Shown here one piece after another: positions 1-7,103 of a DNA stretch of 12,235 nucleotides; the stretch's first letter is position 1, and every line of letters starts with the position of its first letter. The DNA comes from JAAYJR01 sp964611525 (lineage in GTDB: Bacteria; Bacteroidota; Bacteroidia; Bacteroidales; Prolixibacteraceae): the NCBI GenBank assembly GCA_964611525.1, contig CAZTAL010000142.1, positions 1-12,235 on the forward strand, written 5' to 3'. A program made the translations under genes and the position numbers. The notes below the pieces were generated by a model that ran no database searches, was not told the DNA's origin, and saw nothing but the letters and a program-made list of their open reading frames with translations.

Positions 1-331
1 TTTGAATTTGTTCAATTGATTTGTTGGCAGCATCAAATTTTTCAAGTTCCTCTTCCGATGCATCCGCTTCCTTATTAGGGTCCTGTTGTGCATTTAAAAT
101 TTCGTTAAATTTTTGAACATCCAATCCTTCATTTTGCACGGCGAATGCCATTTTATTCTGAAGTTGTTCCTGAATAGATTGAATTGTTGTATATGCAGAT
201 GCAAACTGCTTCAACTCGGTATCGCTAACTTCAGTTGGTTGTGCAGGTTGTTGCGGAAATTGAGCAAAAATACCAGTTACTCCAAAAAGAAAGATAATTA
301 CTAAAGAATTCATTTTTTTTAATAAAATCAT
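1..331 (-). CDS. Secreted DUF4168-domain protein, N-terminal part only
   Basis: The reading frame runs leftwards and has no stop before the window edge, so about 110 N-terminal residues are visible. The ATG at 331 gives MILLKKMNSLVIIFLFGVTG followed by IFAQ, a good Sec signal peptide with a KK n-region and likely cleavage near FAQ. The in-frame ATG at 313 would lose the lysines, so I prefer 331. After a Q/P-rich linker comes a DUF4168-like stretch: VSDTELKQFASAY, an amphipathic helix with IQSIQEQL, then GLDVQKFNEIL, which matches the family's typical 'GLsveeFneI' segment, then an acidic helix. The family is of unknown function, with small helical exported proteins. No SD sequence is visible. 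It is separated from the rest of the window by decayed sequence and is probably unrelated to the signalling locus. The family call is from memory of the motif pattern. Confidence 0.78.
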   Translation of the reverse strand, partial: MILLKKMNSLVIIFLFGVTGIFAQFPQQPAQPTEVSDTELKQFASAYTTIQSIQEQLQNKMAFAVQNEGLDVQKFNEILNAQQDPNKEADASEEELEKFDAANKSIEQIQ

Positions 332-857
332 AACAAATAAAATTTAAATATTTATAATTAAAGTAAGAATTATTCGGCTTTAATGCAGATAGTTGATATT
401 GACATGACATGTGCCGGATGATATTTCCAGGACATTTGGAATAATTTGTTTTCACCGGTACCTCCCTGTTTTTAACAGCAAGAAATAATTGTATTGCACC
501 TGGTAAAAAAAAGCTCATTCCTAAAAATCCTTCATTTCTGCCTTCAAAATAAAACGGGATTACCAATAAAACCAAACAAAAAATGTAAAAAATTATTAAA
601 TACTTTCTAAAACAAGTCTATTTAACAATTTTTTAATTTATTAGAATAAACATTTCTTTCTGTCTATACATAATTGTTCTAAATTTTCCAAGTTACAATG
701 ATATTGAGCTTTGTCTGAATTTCAACATAAAAGCTAATAATAAATATATATTTACCAAATAAACTTACTTTATTTCATAAAAGGAATGATGAGCCGGAGC
801 TGAAACAGAAAAAACATTATGAAACTTTAAACACAAAATAAAAAATTATCTATCTTA
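332..857. other. Gene-poor AT-rich stretch
   Basis: This is about 525 bp between the DUF4168 gene and the TerB/ABC-like pseudogene. It is strongly AT-rich, especially at 580-860, and has stops in all frames. The only protein-like signal is the short hydrophobic minus-strand frame at 432-617, listed separately. The upstream region of the DUF4168 gene must contain its promoter, but I could not single out a convincing Bacteroidota -33/-7 pair. I see no RNA gene, terminator or mobile element. Confidence 0.6.
432..617 (-). pseudogene. Possible remnant of a small two-helix membrane protein
   Basis: The minus-strand frame after a TAG at 618-620 encodes a basic start (TCFRKY), a hydrophobic helix (LIIFYIFCLVLLVIPFYF), a short polar turn (EGRNEG) and a second hydrophobic helix (FLGMSFFLPGAIQLFLAV) ending in KN. 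That pattern of two membrane segments with a polar hairpin looks protein-like rather than random. No ATG or GTG precedes the first helix; the earliest TTG lies inside it, at 573-575. Beyond about residue 50 the frame turns into low-quality sequence overlapping the DUF4168 gene. It could be the decayed end of a small membrane protein, or a chance hydrophobic frame in AT-rich DNA. I do not recognise the family. Confidence 0.2.
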
Positions 858-1280
858 TTAATGCTGATTATCTTGATATTTGAAGACATAAAACCGGTCC
901 GTCAACACAGGGTTACCTTCAATAGTAAGATCTTCTTTTCCCTGAAAGGCAAAAATCAAATGGCCTATCAGTGAAGAGTTCATAAAAAGCAATTCCCCAA
1001 TGAAATTTTTTTCATATATATGCTTACACTAAAGATCAGCCGGCTGACTGTTATTATCAATAATTAAAAAGTACGGGGATTCCGGCGCACTGCCGGCAGT
1101 ATGAAAAATAAATTCTATAAATTTCTCACGTTCAGACTTATCTATCTCGAATACACCGGCCAATATTTCGAAAAGCTTTTCTGCCTTAGATATGTTTCCG
1201 TTTTTAGCAAGTTCCAGAAACCTGAAATAATCCATGAACGTTATGATTATATCTACATGAATTATCCGCTTTAAAGAGCC
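858..1280 (-). pseudogene. Relic of a TerB-like/ABC-type Bacteroidota protein with an in-frame stop
   Basis: One minus-strand frame stays protein-like from about 1280 to 858 but is broken by TAG at 1029-1031. The upstream half (from ATG 1235) reads MDYFRFLELAKNGNISKAEK then a helix with FEIDKSEREKFIEFIF and a strand YFLIIDNN. After the TAG the same frame continues CKHIYEKNFIGELLF, then KEDLTIEGNPVLTDRFYVFK, and ends at TAA 858-860. From memory this order resembles the N-terminal part of large Bacteroidota ATP-binding-cassette proteins: a TerB-like helical segment ('..dG.It..E..fv..va..F.I...ef'), 'llIdn', 'kHI...l.G.i.fl', 'ddLylNG..i...rvYvF'. Those proteins are many hundreds of residues long, so both the start and most of the gene are missing. 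After 858 a +1 shift gives a few more plausible residues (SINKID), hinting at a frameshift. I am fairly confident that it is a broken gene, less so of the family. A short real 68-residue protein at 1029-1235 is the alternative. Confidence 0.55.
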
Positions 1281-1402
1281 TTAAAGAGAAAAAAAGTTTA
1301 TAAGCCAGGAACTATTTCTTAACTATAAATACTTTATCACAGAGAAGTTCTTTTTGTTACCATTGTAAGAACAAATAAATAACCCAGAGCAGAGCCCTGT
1401 AG

Positions 1403-1464
1403 TATCAAATGGAGTTTACTAAGTAAACTTATAAATTTTCAACCCAAGGGTCAGGGAATTAAAC
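1403..1464. repeat. Palindromic intergenic repeat, copy A
   Basis: This copy starts with TATCAAATGG (1403-1412), has a perfect 7-bp inverted repeat AGTTTAC-TAA-GTAAACT (1413-1429), then ACTTATAAATTT (1427-1438), a small ACCC-AA-GGGT hairpin (1442-1451), and ends ATTAAAC (1458-1464). Copy B at 2789-2851 shares both ends and nearly the same length (62 versus 63 bp); copy C at 3008-3045 shares the right half. It lies just 3' of the phosphatase gene, so its hairpins could help end that transcript. It is probably a dispersed non-coding repeat of the genome. Confidence 0.55.
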
Positions 1465-1470
1465 TGCTTA

Positions 1471-2649
1471 TTACCCGTTATAAACCACAGAAAGCAAGGT
1501 TATATCATCTGACTGCGGAGCGCCCTTTACGAAAGATTTTACATCTTTTTGTGAATCCTTAATAATTGTTTCAATAGGTAAATCAATCCGCTCTTGTAAA
1601 AAATTTTCAAGTCTTTGCTCACCGTAGGACTCTTCTTTTGAATTGAATGCTTCAGTGACACCATCAGTGTACAGAAAAAGTTTTTCACCTGGTTTCATTT
1701 GCATTTTACCGGGCCGGAAAGTAATATCTTCAAAAGCTCCGAGAACTGTATCTCCGGTTATCTCAATCTTTTTTATCCCTTCTGATGAAAGCAGATAAGG
1801 CGGATTATGCCCGGCATTGACATATTCAACATTACCGGTTGTTACATCAAGGATACCATAAAAAACAGTGACGAACATTGATGATACACTTTCAGTACAC
1901 AGCAGATTATTTACATAACACAGGCATTCACCGGCAGAGACCCCTTTAATGCCTGTGGCTCGAATCAGGGTACGGCTGACAGCCATAAAGATGGCTGCAG
2001 GAACTCCCTTCCCCGAAACATCACCTATAACAAATCCGACCTGGGTAGGATCAATCATGAAGAAATCGTAGAAATCACCCCCAACCTCCTTAGCTGCCAA
2101 CATAGAAGCATAAATATCAAAATTTTGCTGTGAAGGGAAAGGCGGAAAAATCTTTGGGAGAATAGCCTGTTGAATTTCGCGGGCAACATTCAGGTCATGC
2201 TGGATTGAAACCAGTTGATCATGCTCCGCTATCGAACGGCGGATTTGAGTTATCTCTTCAATGGTTTTATCTATAGTTATTTCCAGGTCTTCAAAATTTA
2301 CCGGCTTAGTAACAAAATCGAAAGCTCCCCGGTTCATGGCTGTCCTTATATTGTCCATATCACCATAAGCAGATACAATAACGGTCTTTAATCCCTGATT
2401 CTTCAACTCCTTTAATTTCGCCAGCAATGTCAGACCGTCCATTTCCGGCATATTTATATCACTCAGCACAATAGCTATTTCAGGATATTCAAGTATTTGG
2501 GATAAAGCTTCCAGTCCGTTGAAAGCAAATATAAAATTGTATTTATTATCGCGGATCTGACGGCGGAATTTTTGCCTTATAAGTGACTCAAGGTCTATTT
2601 CATCATCCACCACCAGTATCTTAAAATCGTTAGGTAAAGCTTGATCCAT
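1471..2649 (-). CDS. Response regulator fused to SpoIIE/RsbU-type PP2C serine phosphatase
   Basis: A 392-residue cytoplasmic protein. Residues 9-125 are a receiver (REC) domain: acidic pocket D15/D16, phospho-acceptor D64 in LSDINMPEMDG, S93 and K115 (TKP). A helical, probably coiled-coil linker (about 120-165) carries the LNVAREIQQAILPK motif typical of the start of SpoIIE-type PP2C domains. The phosphatase domain (about 170-392) has metal ligands in GGDFYDFF (D192), GDVSGKG (D210), YTDGVTEA (D329) and SDDITLL (D381/D382), so it looks catalytically intact. By family knowledge (RsbU, HsbR-like regulators), phosphorylation of the receiver controls dephosphorylation of a phosphoserine on a STAS antagonist protein. 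Two STAS genes and an RsbW-like kinase lie on the other strand, and a histidine kinase is encoded divergently; this is the only receiver in the window. The pairing is inference. The domain call is near certain. Confidence 0.95.
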   Translation of the reverse strand: MDQALPNDFKILVVDDEIDLESLIRQKFRRQIRDNKYNFIFAFNGLEALSQILEYPEIAIVLSDINMPEMDGLTLLAKLKELKNQGLKTVIVSAYGDMDNIRTAMNRGAFDFVTKPVNFEDLEITIDKTIEEITQIRRSIAEHDQLVSIQHDLNVAREIQQAILPKIFPPFPSQQNFDIYASMLAAKEVGGDFYDFFMIDPTQVGFVIGDVSGKGVPAAIFMAVSRTLIRATGIKGVSAGECLCYVNNLLCTESVSSMFVTVFYGILDVTTGNVEYVNAGHNPPYLLSSEGIKKIEITGDTVLGAFEDITFRPGKMQMKPGEKLFLYTDGVTEAFNSKEESYGEQRLENFLQERIDLPIETIIKDSQKDVKSFVKGAPQSDDITLLSVVYNG

Positions 2650-2788
2650 TAAAGTGAAATTTTTATTATTAGAAAAGGAAATTAAACAATATCTGCATAA
2701 TTTTTTGGTATTATTGGCTTTATAATTTTTTGAAAATCACTGACCCGCACTTTTGTTAATCTGCTACCCCCGGGAAACAGCCCCGAAA

Positions 2789-2851
2789 TATCAAATGGTG
2801 TTTACCGGACAAATTAATAAATTTCCGACCCTGGGAGTCGGTGTATCAAAC
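2789..2851. repeat. Palindromic intergenic repeat, copy B
   Basis: Begins TATCAAATGG (2789-2798) followed by TGTTTAC, as in copy A; then ATAAATTT, a hairpin CCGAC-CCTGGGA-GTCGG (2825-2841), and the end ATCAAAC (2845-2851). The stem sequence differs from copies A and C, but the stem itself is kept, which suggests that structure is conserved rather than sequence. The left inverted repeat of copy A is degraded here. It is preceded by a C/G-rich patch (CCCCCGGG near 2767). Confidence 0.55.
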
Positions 2852-3007
2852 AACTATAATAAAATCAAAGATATAATATTTTTCCAGTATAAATATTAAT
2901 GCCGGTTTAAAAAAGGAATTATAAATAAATGAAGGACTCCGAAAAAAACAATAAAATATGCTAAAATAATAGAATAATTATAGATCAATAAAATATTGAA
3001 TATCAGG

Positions 3008-3045
3008 ACTTATAAATTTCCGGCCCAAGGGCCGGGATATTAAAC
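3008..3045. repeat. Palindromic intergenic repeat, copy C (right half only)
   Basis: Shares ACTTATAAATTT (3008-3019) exactly with copy A, followed by a perfect palindrome CCGGCCC-AA-GGGCCGG (3020-3035) and the end ATTAAAC (3039-3045). The left half (TATCAAATGG and the first inverted repeat) is missing or too diverged to see. It has the strongest hairpin of the three copies. Confidence 0.55.
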
Positions 3046-3091
3046 CACATTTTTAAAATAAGTTCAAGAAAATTTTTAAAATCTGCCTAAT

Positions 3092-3112
3092 AAGGGCGCG
3101 AAGCGCCTTTTT
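3092..3112 (+). terminator. Intrinsic-terminator-like hairpin upstream of the lipoprotein gene
   Basis: The sequence AAGGGCGC-GAA-GCGCCTTTTT forms a stem with GGCGC/GCGCC as core (3095-3099 with 3103-3107), extended by a G-T wobble and A-T pairs, with a three-base loop and a run of five T on the plus strand. No plus-strand gene lies upstream in the window, and it sits about 70 bp before the start codon at 3183. It could therefore be an attenuator in the leader of the 3183-6361 operon, or just a hairpin repeat. The minus-strand version has a weaker T-tract. Confidence 0.35.
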
Positions 3113-3182
3113 AAACCCAATCCAATAATTATATAAAAAAAATTTTTAAATTAGAACGTCAATGTGATAATAAATAATCGAT

Positions 3183-4232
3183 ATGAATTCAACGCCTAAA
3201 TTTATCCTCCAGACCTTCCTTTTGATTTATACCACCGTTATTATTTCCGGATGTAACCATAACAGAAACATTAAGGATCATAACGTATATGAAGCAAATG
3301 ATACTATAAATGCGAAAAAGCATACAACCGGAAAGTTACGGAATGTCACCTTTCTGCCTTACTGGGTGACTACGGCACAGTTTGCCGGATATTATACAGC
3401 TAAGGAAAAAGGCATTTACCAAAAATATGGCATACATTTGGATATTATCCCATATAAACCATTTATAACTTCCACAGACCTGATTGCCGAAGGTAAGGCT
3501 GATTTTGCAGCTCTCTGGCTGGTTAATGCCATCGAATTAAAAGCTAAAGGAGCTGATATCGTTAATATTATCCAGCCCTCTTCCCGTTCCTCTGCAATGC
3601 TTATCACAAAAAAGAAGAGCCAAATAAATACTATTGCAGATATGGATGGGAAACGTGCGGGCATATGGATTGGTTATGAACTTCAACCAAGAGCATTATT
3701 CAATAAATATCTACTTGATGTTGAAATTGTTCCGATAGGGAACTCCAATAACTTGTTCCTGATGGACGGTGTAGATATTATCAATGCAAACTGGTTCGAT
3801 GAATACCACTCTATAATTAATTCGGGCTATGATCCTGACGAACTGAATGTATTCTTCTATTCTGATTACGGATTGAATTTTCTAGAAGACGGCATATATT
3901 GTTTATCTGAAAAATTAAAAAATGAACCTGATCTGTGTGTGGATTTTATCAACGCTACACTTGAAGGATGGAGATATGCTTTCAATCATAAAGAAGAAGC
4001 TTTAGATATAGTACTGGAATTTGCCAAAAAGGAAAAAATACCTGTTAACCGGATCCATCAGCGGTGGATGCTCGATCGTTACAAGGATTTGTATCTTCCC
4101 GAAGGTAAGACGGAATTCAATAACTCCCTTGCTGAAAGCGATTATTTATTCATAGCTAATCTGTTAAAAGAAAATAATCTTATAAATGAAGTCCCCCCGT
4201 TTTATCAATTTTATCAACCTGCCATCAAATGA
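3183..4232 (+). CDS. NMT1/THI5-like periplasmic solute-binding lipoprotein
   Basis: A 349-residue protein with a lipoprotein signal peptide: hydrophobic FLLIYTTVII then lipobox IISGC with C24 as the lipidated cysteine. After a polar linker, a domain from about residue 53 has hallmarks of the NMT1/THI5 (SsuA/ThiY-like) binding-protein family: LPYWVTTAQFAGYYTAKEKG then IYQKYGIHLDII, a KADFAALW segment and DMDGKRAGIW, where family members carry a similar 'l.gk.vgv' turn. Such proteins bind thiamine precursors, sulfonates, nitrate or similar small molecules for ABC import. Here no permease or ATPase follows. Instead its stop codon overlaps the start of a Cache-type histidine kinase (ATGA, 4229-4232), so production is probably coupled. 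I infer that it may work as a ligand-presenting subunit of that sensor rather than as a transporter part. The ligand cannot be told from the sequence. Confidence 0.88.
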   Translation: MNSTPKFILQTFLLIYTTVIISGCNHNRNIKDHNVYEANDTINAKKHTTGKLRNVTFLPYWVTTAQFAGYYTAKEKGIYQKYGIHLDIIPYKPFITSTDLIAEGKADFAALWLVNAIELKAKGADIVNIIQPSSRSSAMLITKKKSQINTIADMDGKRAGIWIGYELQPRALFNKYLLDVEIVPIGNSNNLFLMDGVDIINANWFDEYHSIINSGYDPDELNVFFYSDYGLNFLEDGIYCLSEKLKNEPDLCVDFINATLEGWRYAFNHKEEALDIVLEFAKKEKIPVNRIHQRWMLDRYKDLYLPEGKTEFNNSLAESDYLFIANLLKENNLINEVPPFYQFYQPAIK

Positions 4233-6361
4233 ATGCGATACATAAAATAACCCACAGAAAAGGTCTTGCTTTTAAAATGATTCTCTACATTTTTACCGGT
4301 ATTGCAATTATTTTCCTGCTGATCTTTTTATATAATTATAATATTTCCCGAAGGATAGTAAGGAAGAATCTAATAGCCAATGCTGAAAACCTTACCACTC
4401 TTACCGTAGCACGGGTTGAAAAAGTATTGAATTCCGTTGAAAAAATACCCCATAACTTTTCCAAAATAATAGAAACCGGCAATTATTCAGAAGAAGAACT
4501 GATGAAACTGCTTTATGAGATGGTAAATAATAATCCTGAAATATATGGTTCGGCTCTGGCTTTTGAACCTTACTACTATGATGTTTCCAAAAAATATTTC
4601 TCACCATATTTTTATCGTGATTCATCCAAAATCAGCTTCAAATATATCGGAGATGAACAATATGATTATTTTTCAATGGACTGGTACCAGATACCTAAAG
4701 AACTTGACCGTCCGATGTGGAGTGAACCTTATTACGACGAAGGAGCAGGTAATGCAATAATGTCAACCTATTCCGTACCAATTTATAAACATCTGAACGG
4801 CCAGAAGAAATTCATAGGCATACTTACTGCCGATATCTCACTCGACTGGCTGCAGGAATATATGAATTCAATAAAAATATATGAAACCGGATACGGATTT
4901 ATGATCTCATCGAACGGGACCATGGTGACGCATCCCGACAAAGAACTGATAATGAATGAAACGATTTTCAGCATTGCAGACAGTCAGGAGTCTCCCATGC
5001 TGAGGAAAATCGGAAAAAATATGATACATGGTGAAGTTAGCTTTGCACAGTTTGAATACAGGAATGTTCATACAGGGAAGCTAAGCTGGCTTGCCTATGC
5101 TCCCGTTAAATTAAATAACTGGTCGGTCGGAATCGTTTTTCCGGTAGATGAATTTATGACTGATATAAATAACCTTCTTAAAAATCTTTTGGTATTTTGT
5201 ATTATTGGATTATTGATCCTTTTGTCGGTGATAATTTTTATTTCCAGGTCAATAACAAGACCGCTGAGAATACTCACAAATGCTGCTGGGGAATTTGCAC
5301 AGGGCGATTTCAATATTACATTGCCTGAAATAAAATCCCGCGACGAGATCGGCACTCTCAATGACTCATTCATATATATGCAGAATGAACTGGCCAGAAC
5401 AATCAGTGATCTTAAAAATGCATCTGCAAAACTTAAATTGTCTAACGAAAAACTGGAAGAATACAGTCGTACTCTCGAACAAAAAGTAGAGGAACGGACA
5501 GCCGAATTAAATGACAAAAACAAGAAACTGGATGCTGCATTCAGTAATCTGAAAGCAGCACAGGCACAACTTATACAGTCTGAAAAAATGGCCTCGCTGG
5601 GACAACTGACCGCCGGTATTGCCCATGAAATAAAAAATCCACTTAACTTTATCAATAATTTCTCTGATCTGACCGCTGAACTGGCTACAGAGCTGAAAGA
5701 GGAATTTGATAAGCTCTCGGATAAAATTTTACCTGATGACAGGGAATATCTGCAGGGAATAACAGATGACATCTCTTCAAATGCACAGAAAATAAGTGAA
5801 CATGGCAGGCGTGCGGACAGGATCATAAAAGGGATGTTACTCCATTCCCGCGGGAGGGCAGGAGATAAACAACCTTCAGATATAAATGCCATGCTTGCTG
5901 AAGCATTTAACCTCGGATATCACAGCATGAGAGCACAGGACAAAAATTTCAATATAAAAATTGAAACAAATTACGATACAACAACAGGCATGATAAACGT
6001 TGTCCCGCAGGACATAAGCAGGGTATTCCTGAACATTATCAATAACGCCTGTTATTCCACACATGAAAAGAAAAAGAAACTAAAAGATTCCTATAACCCG
6101 GTGCTCCAGATCAGCACTGTCAATTCAGATAATAATGTGATAATCCGTATAAAGGATAACGGACCAGGCATTCCGCAGGAAATACTTGACAAGATCTTCG
6201 ATCCTTTCTTTACTACCAAACCTGCGGGACAGGGAACCGGACTGGGTTTGTCGCTGAGCTTTGATATTGTCGTTTCCGAGCATCAGGGTAAGCTGAATGT
6301 GAATACTAAAGAAGATGAATATGCTGAATTTATAATTACCCTCCCGAAAAATCCGGTTTGA
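4229..6361 (+). CDS. Membrane-bound dCache-HAMP sensor histidine kinase
   Basis: A 710-residue kinase. Residues about 15-37 form the first membrane helix. Residues about 40-310 are periplasmic and dCache_1-like, with the typical WSEPYYDEGAGN, ADISLDWL and GYGFMISSNGTMVTHPD motifs. A second helix spans about 320-341, followed by HAMP (SRSITRPLRIL to about 395) and a long coiled coil (about 395-455). The HisKA box GIAHEIKNPLNF puts the phospho-acceptor at H466. The ATPase domain has an N-box (N602, N605), G1 box DNGPGIP (D643), FDPFFTTKP, and G2 box GTGLGLSLS (from G669); all are intact. There is no receiver on the protein. The start overlaps the stop of the lipoprotein gene by 4 bp, which supports this ATG. 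A likely partner is the receiver-phosphatase encoded divergently at 1471-2649. Cache domains of this class bind small metabolites; the ligand here is unknown. Confidence 0.95.
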   Translation: MNAIHKITHRKGLAFKMILYIFTGIAIIFLLIFLYNYNISRRIVRKNLIANAENLTTLTVARVEKVLNSVEKIPHNFSKIIETGNYSEEELMKLLYEMVNNNPEIYGSALAFEPYYYDVSKKYFSPYFYRDSSKISFKYIGDEQYDYFSMDWYQIPKELDRPMWSEPYYDEGAGNAIMSTYSVPIYKHLNGQKKFIGILTADISLDWLQEYMNSIKIYETGYGFMISSNGTMVTHPDKELIMNETIFSIADSQESPMLRKIGKNMIHGEVSFAQFEYRNVHTGKLSWLAYAPVKLNNWSVGIVFPVDEFMTDINNLLKNLLVFCIIGLLILLSVIIFISRSITRPLRILTNAAGEFAQGDFNITLPEIKSRDEIGTLNDSFIYMQNELARTISDLKNASAKLKLSNEKLEEYSRTLEQKVEERTAELNDKNKKLDAAFSNLKAAQAQLIQSEKMASLGQLTAGIAHEIKNPLNFINNFSDLTAELATELKEEFDKLSDKILPDDREYLQGITDDISSNAQKISEHGRRADRIIKGMLLHSRGRAGDKQPSDINAMLAEAFNLGYHSMRAQDKNFNIKIETNYDTTTGMINVVPQDISRVFLNIINNACYSTHEKKKKLKDSYNPVLQISTVNSDNNVIIRIKDNGPGIPQEILDKIFDPFFTTKPAGQGTGLGLSLSFDIVVSEHQGKLNVNTKEDEYAEFIITLPKNPV

Positions 6362-6680
6362 AAAATTTATGGCCATATCCTGAAAATATATGCTGGAAAA
6401 TTGATTTACAGCAGAATATTTTAAAAGAACATAAATAATGAAAATCAATCCTGAGCTTGTTCCGAAAAGTCTAAAAACAAAAACATCTAAAAAATGTCAT
6501 ATAAATAAAAAATGTAAATATTTGAACATTAATTTTTTGTATCTTGACTCAATTATTTTTCATTGAAATTTGATGATAAAAATATACTTTTCAGGATGAA
6601 CCAATAATAATCAGTTGTTGATAATAATTTTTTTAGTAAATTGCAAATATATAGCCAGAGTGTTTTTATCATATTATTAA
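6362..6680. other. Intergenic gap before the partner-switch/importer operon
   Basis: This 319-bp AT-rich gap separates the histidine kinase gene from the next plus-strand gene, in contrast to overlaps or gaps of 12 bp or less everywhere else on this strand. That suggests a new transcription unit starting here. I see no clear terminator hairpin after 6361 and no coding frame. One weak candidate promoter is listed at 6562-6592. Confidence 0.55.
6562..6592 (+). promoter_or_regulatory. Weak candidate Bacteroidota-type promoter
   Basis: ATTG at 6562-6565, a 19-bp spacer, and TACTTTTC at 6585-6592 approximate the Bacteroidota sigma-A pattern TTTG-N19-TAnnTTTG, with one mismatch in each box. It is about 90 bp upstream of the start codon at 6681. 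In DNA this AT-rich, such matches occur by chance, so this is only a suggestion. Confidence 0.22.
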
Positions 6681-7103
6681 ATGAAAAATATTAGTACAGA
6701 GCATTTCATAATTGAAAACCGAATAGAAGAAATACCTGTTCTGGCCGAAAAAATAGAGCGCCTTGCCGAAAAACGGAACCTTCCCGGTAAAGTGACAATG
6801 AATATAAACCTGGCGTTGGAAGAAGCACTTTCCAACATCATCTACTATGCTTTCAGTGATAACAAAAAACATCTGATCAATATTTCATTATCTGTTGAAA
6901 ACAAAAAACTGACAATAAAAATTATTGACGACGGAATTCCTTTCGATCCGACTCTGCAGAAAGAACCTGATATTTCATTGGCTGTAGAAGACAGACCGGT
7001 AGGAGGACTCGGAATATTACTGATCTCGAAGATTATGGATACTGTTAAGTATTCAAGAGATAAAAATCTGAATATACTGACTTTAACAAAGCATCTGAAA
7101 TGA
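6681..7103 (+). CDS. RsbW/SpoIIAB-like serine kinase (anti-sigma-type HATPase)
   Basis: A 140-residue cytoplasmic protein, the usual length for this family. It has the GHKL fold of HATPase_c_2 kinases: N-box NLALEEALSNIIYYAF with catalytic E48 and Mg-binding N52, G1 box IIDDGIPFDP (D84, G85), and a glycine-rich G2 box GGLGILLI (108-115) after a flexible lid. Family members phosphorylate a serine on a STAS antagonist and, when that is dephosphorylated, bind it and release their client, classically a sigma factor. The partner STAS gene starts inside its stop codon (ATGA at 7100-7103), which strongly supports a kinase/antagonist pair. No sigma-factor gene is present in the window, so the client is unknown. 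First gene of the importer operon after a 319-bp gap. I avoid the symbol rsbW because sigma-B-type output is not shown. Confidence 0.93.
   Translation: MKNISTEHFIIENRIEEIPVLAEKIERLAEKRNLPGKVTMNINLALEEALSNIIYYAFSDNKKHLINISLSVENKKLTIKIIDDGIPFDPTLQKEPDISLAVEDRPVGGLGILLISKIMDTVKYSRDKNLNILTLTKHLK

Larger units (their letters stand above)
2650..3182. other. Divergent intergenic region between phosphatase and sensor genes
   Basis: This 533-bp non-coding region must hold the promoters of both the leftward phosphatase gene and the rightward lipoprotein/kinase pair. It carries repeat copies B (2789-2851) and C (3008-3045) and a GC-rich hairpin at 3092-3112, with very AT-rich sequence between. No frame longer than about a dozen codons looks coding. 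I could not identify an unambiguous Bacteroidota promoter (TTTG / TAnnTTTG) on either strand. Confidence 0.6.

Noticed and set aside
231..575. 114-codon minus-strand frame taken as one complete gene
   Set aside because: Only its first ~45 residues look protein-like. It starts at TTG inside a hydrophobic helix and its tail overlaps the signal-peptide region of the DUF4168 gene in another frame, so I list only the front part as a possible remnant.
1020..1040. Recoding or suppressed TAG (stop read through) in the 858-1280 frame
   Set aside because: No recoding structure is evident, both ends of the gene are missing and the frame ends soon after. Simple gene decay explains it better.
3008..3045. 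CRISPR-like or attachment-site interpretation of the palindromic repeats
   Set aside because: The copies are unevenly spaced and separated by a whole gene, differ in stem sequence, and no spacer pattern, cas gene or integrase is present.
5095..5892. 265-codon minus-strand open frame opposite the histidine kinase gene
   Set aside because: It lies entirely antisense to the HAMP, coiled-coil and HisKA coding region. Its serine-rich, low-complexity composition is typical of an antisense shadow of a real gene.
6410..6480. Terminator after the histidine kinase gene
   Set aside because: I searched for a GC-rich hairpin followed by a T-run and found only weak, AT-rich pairings.
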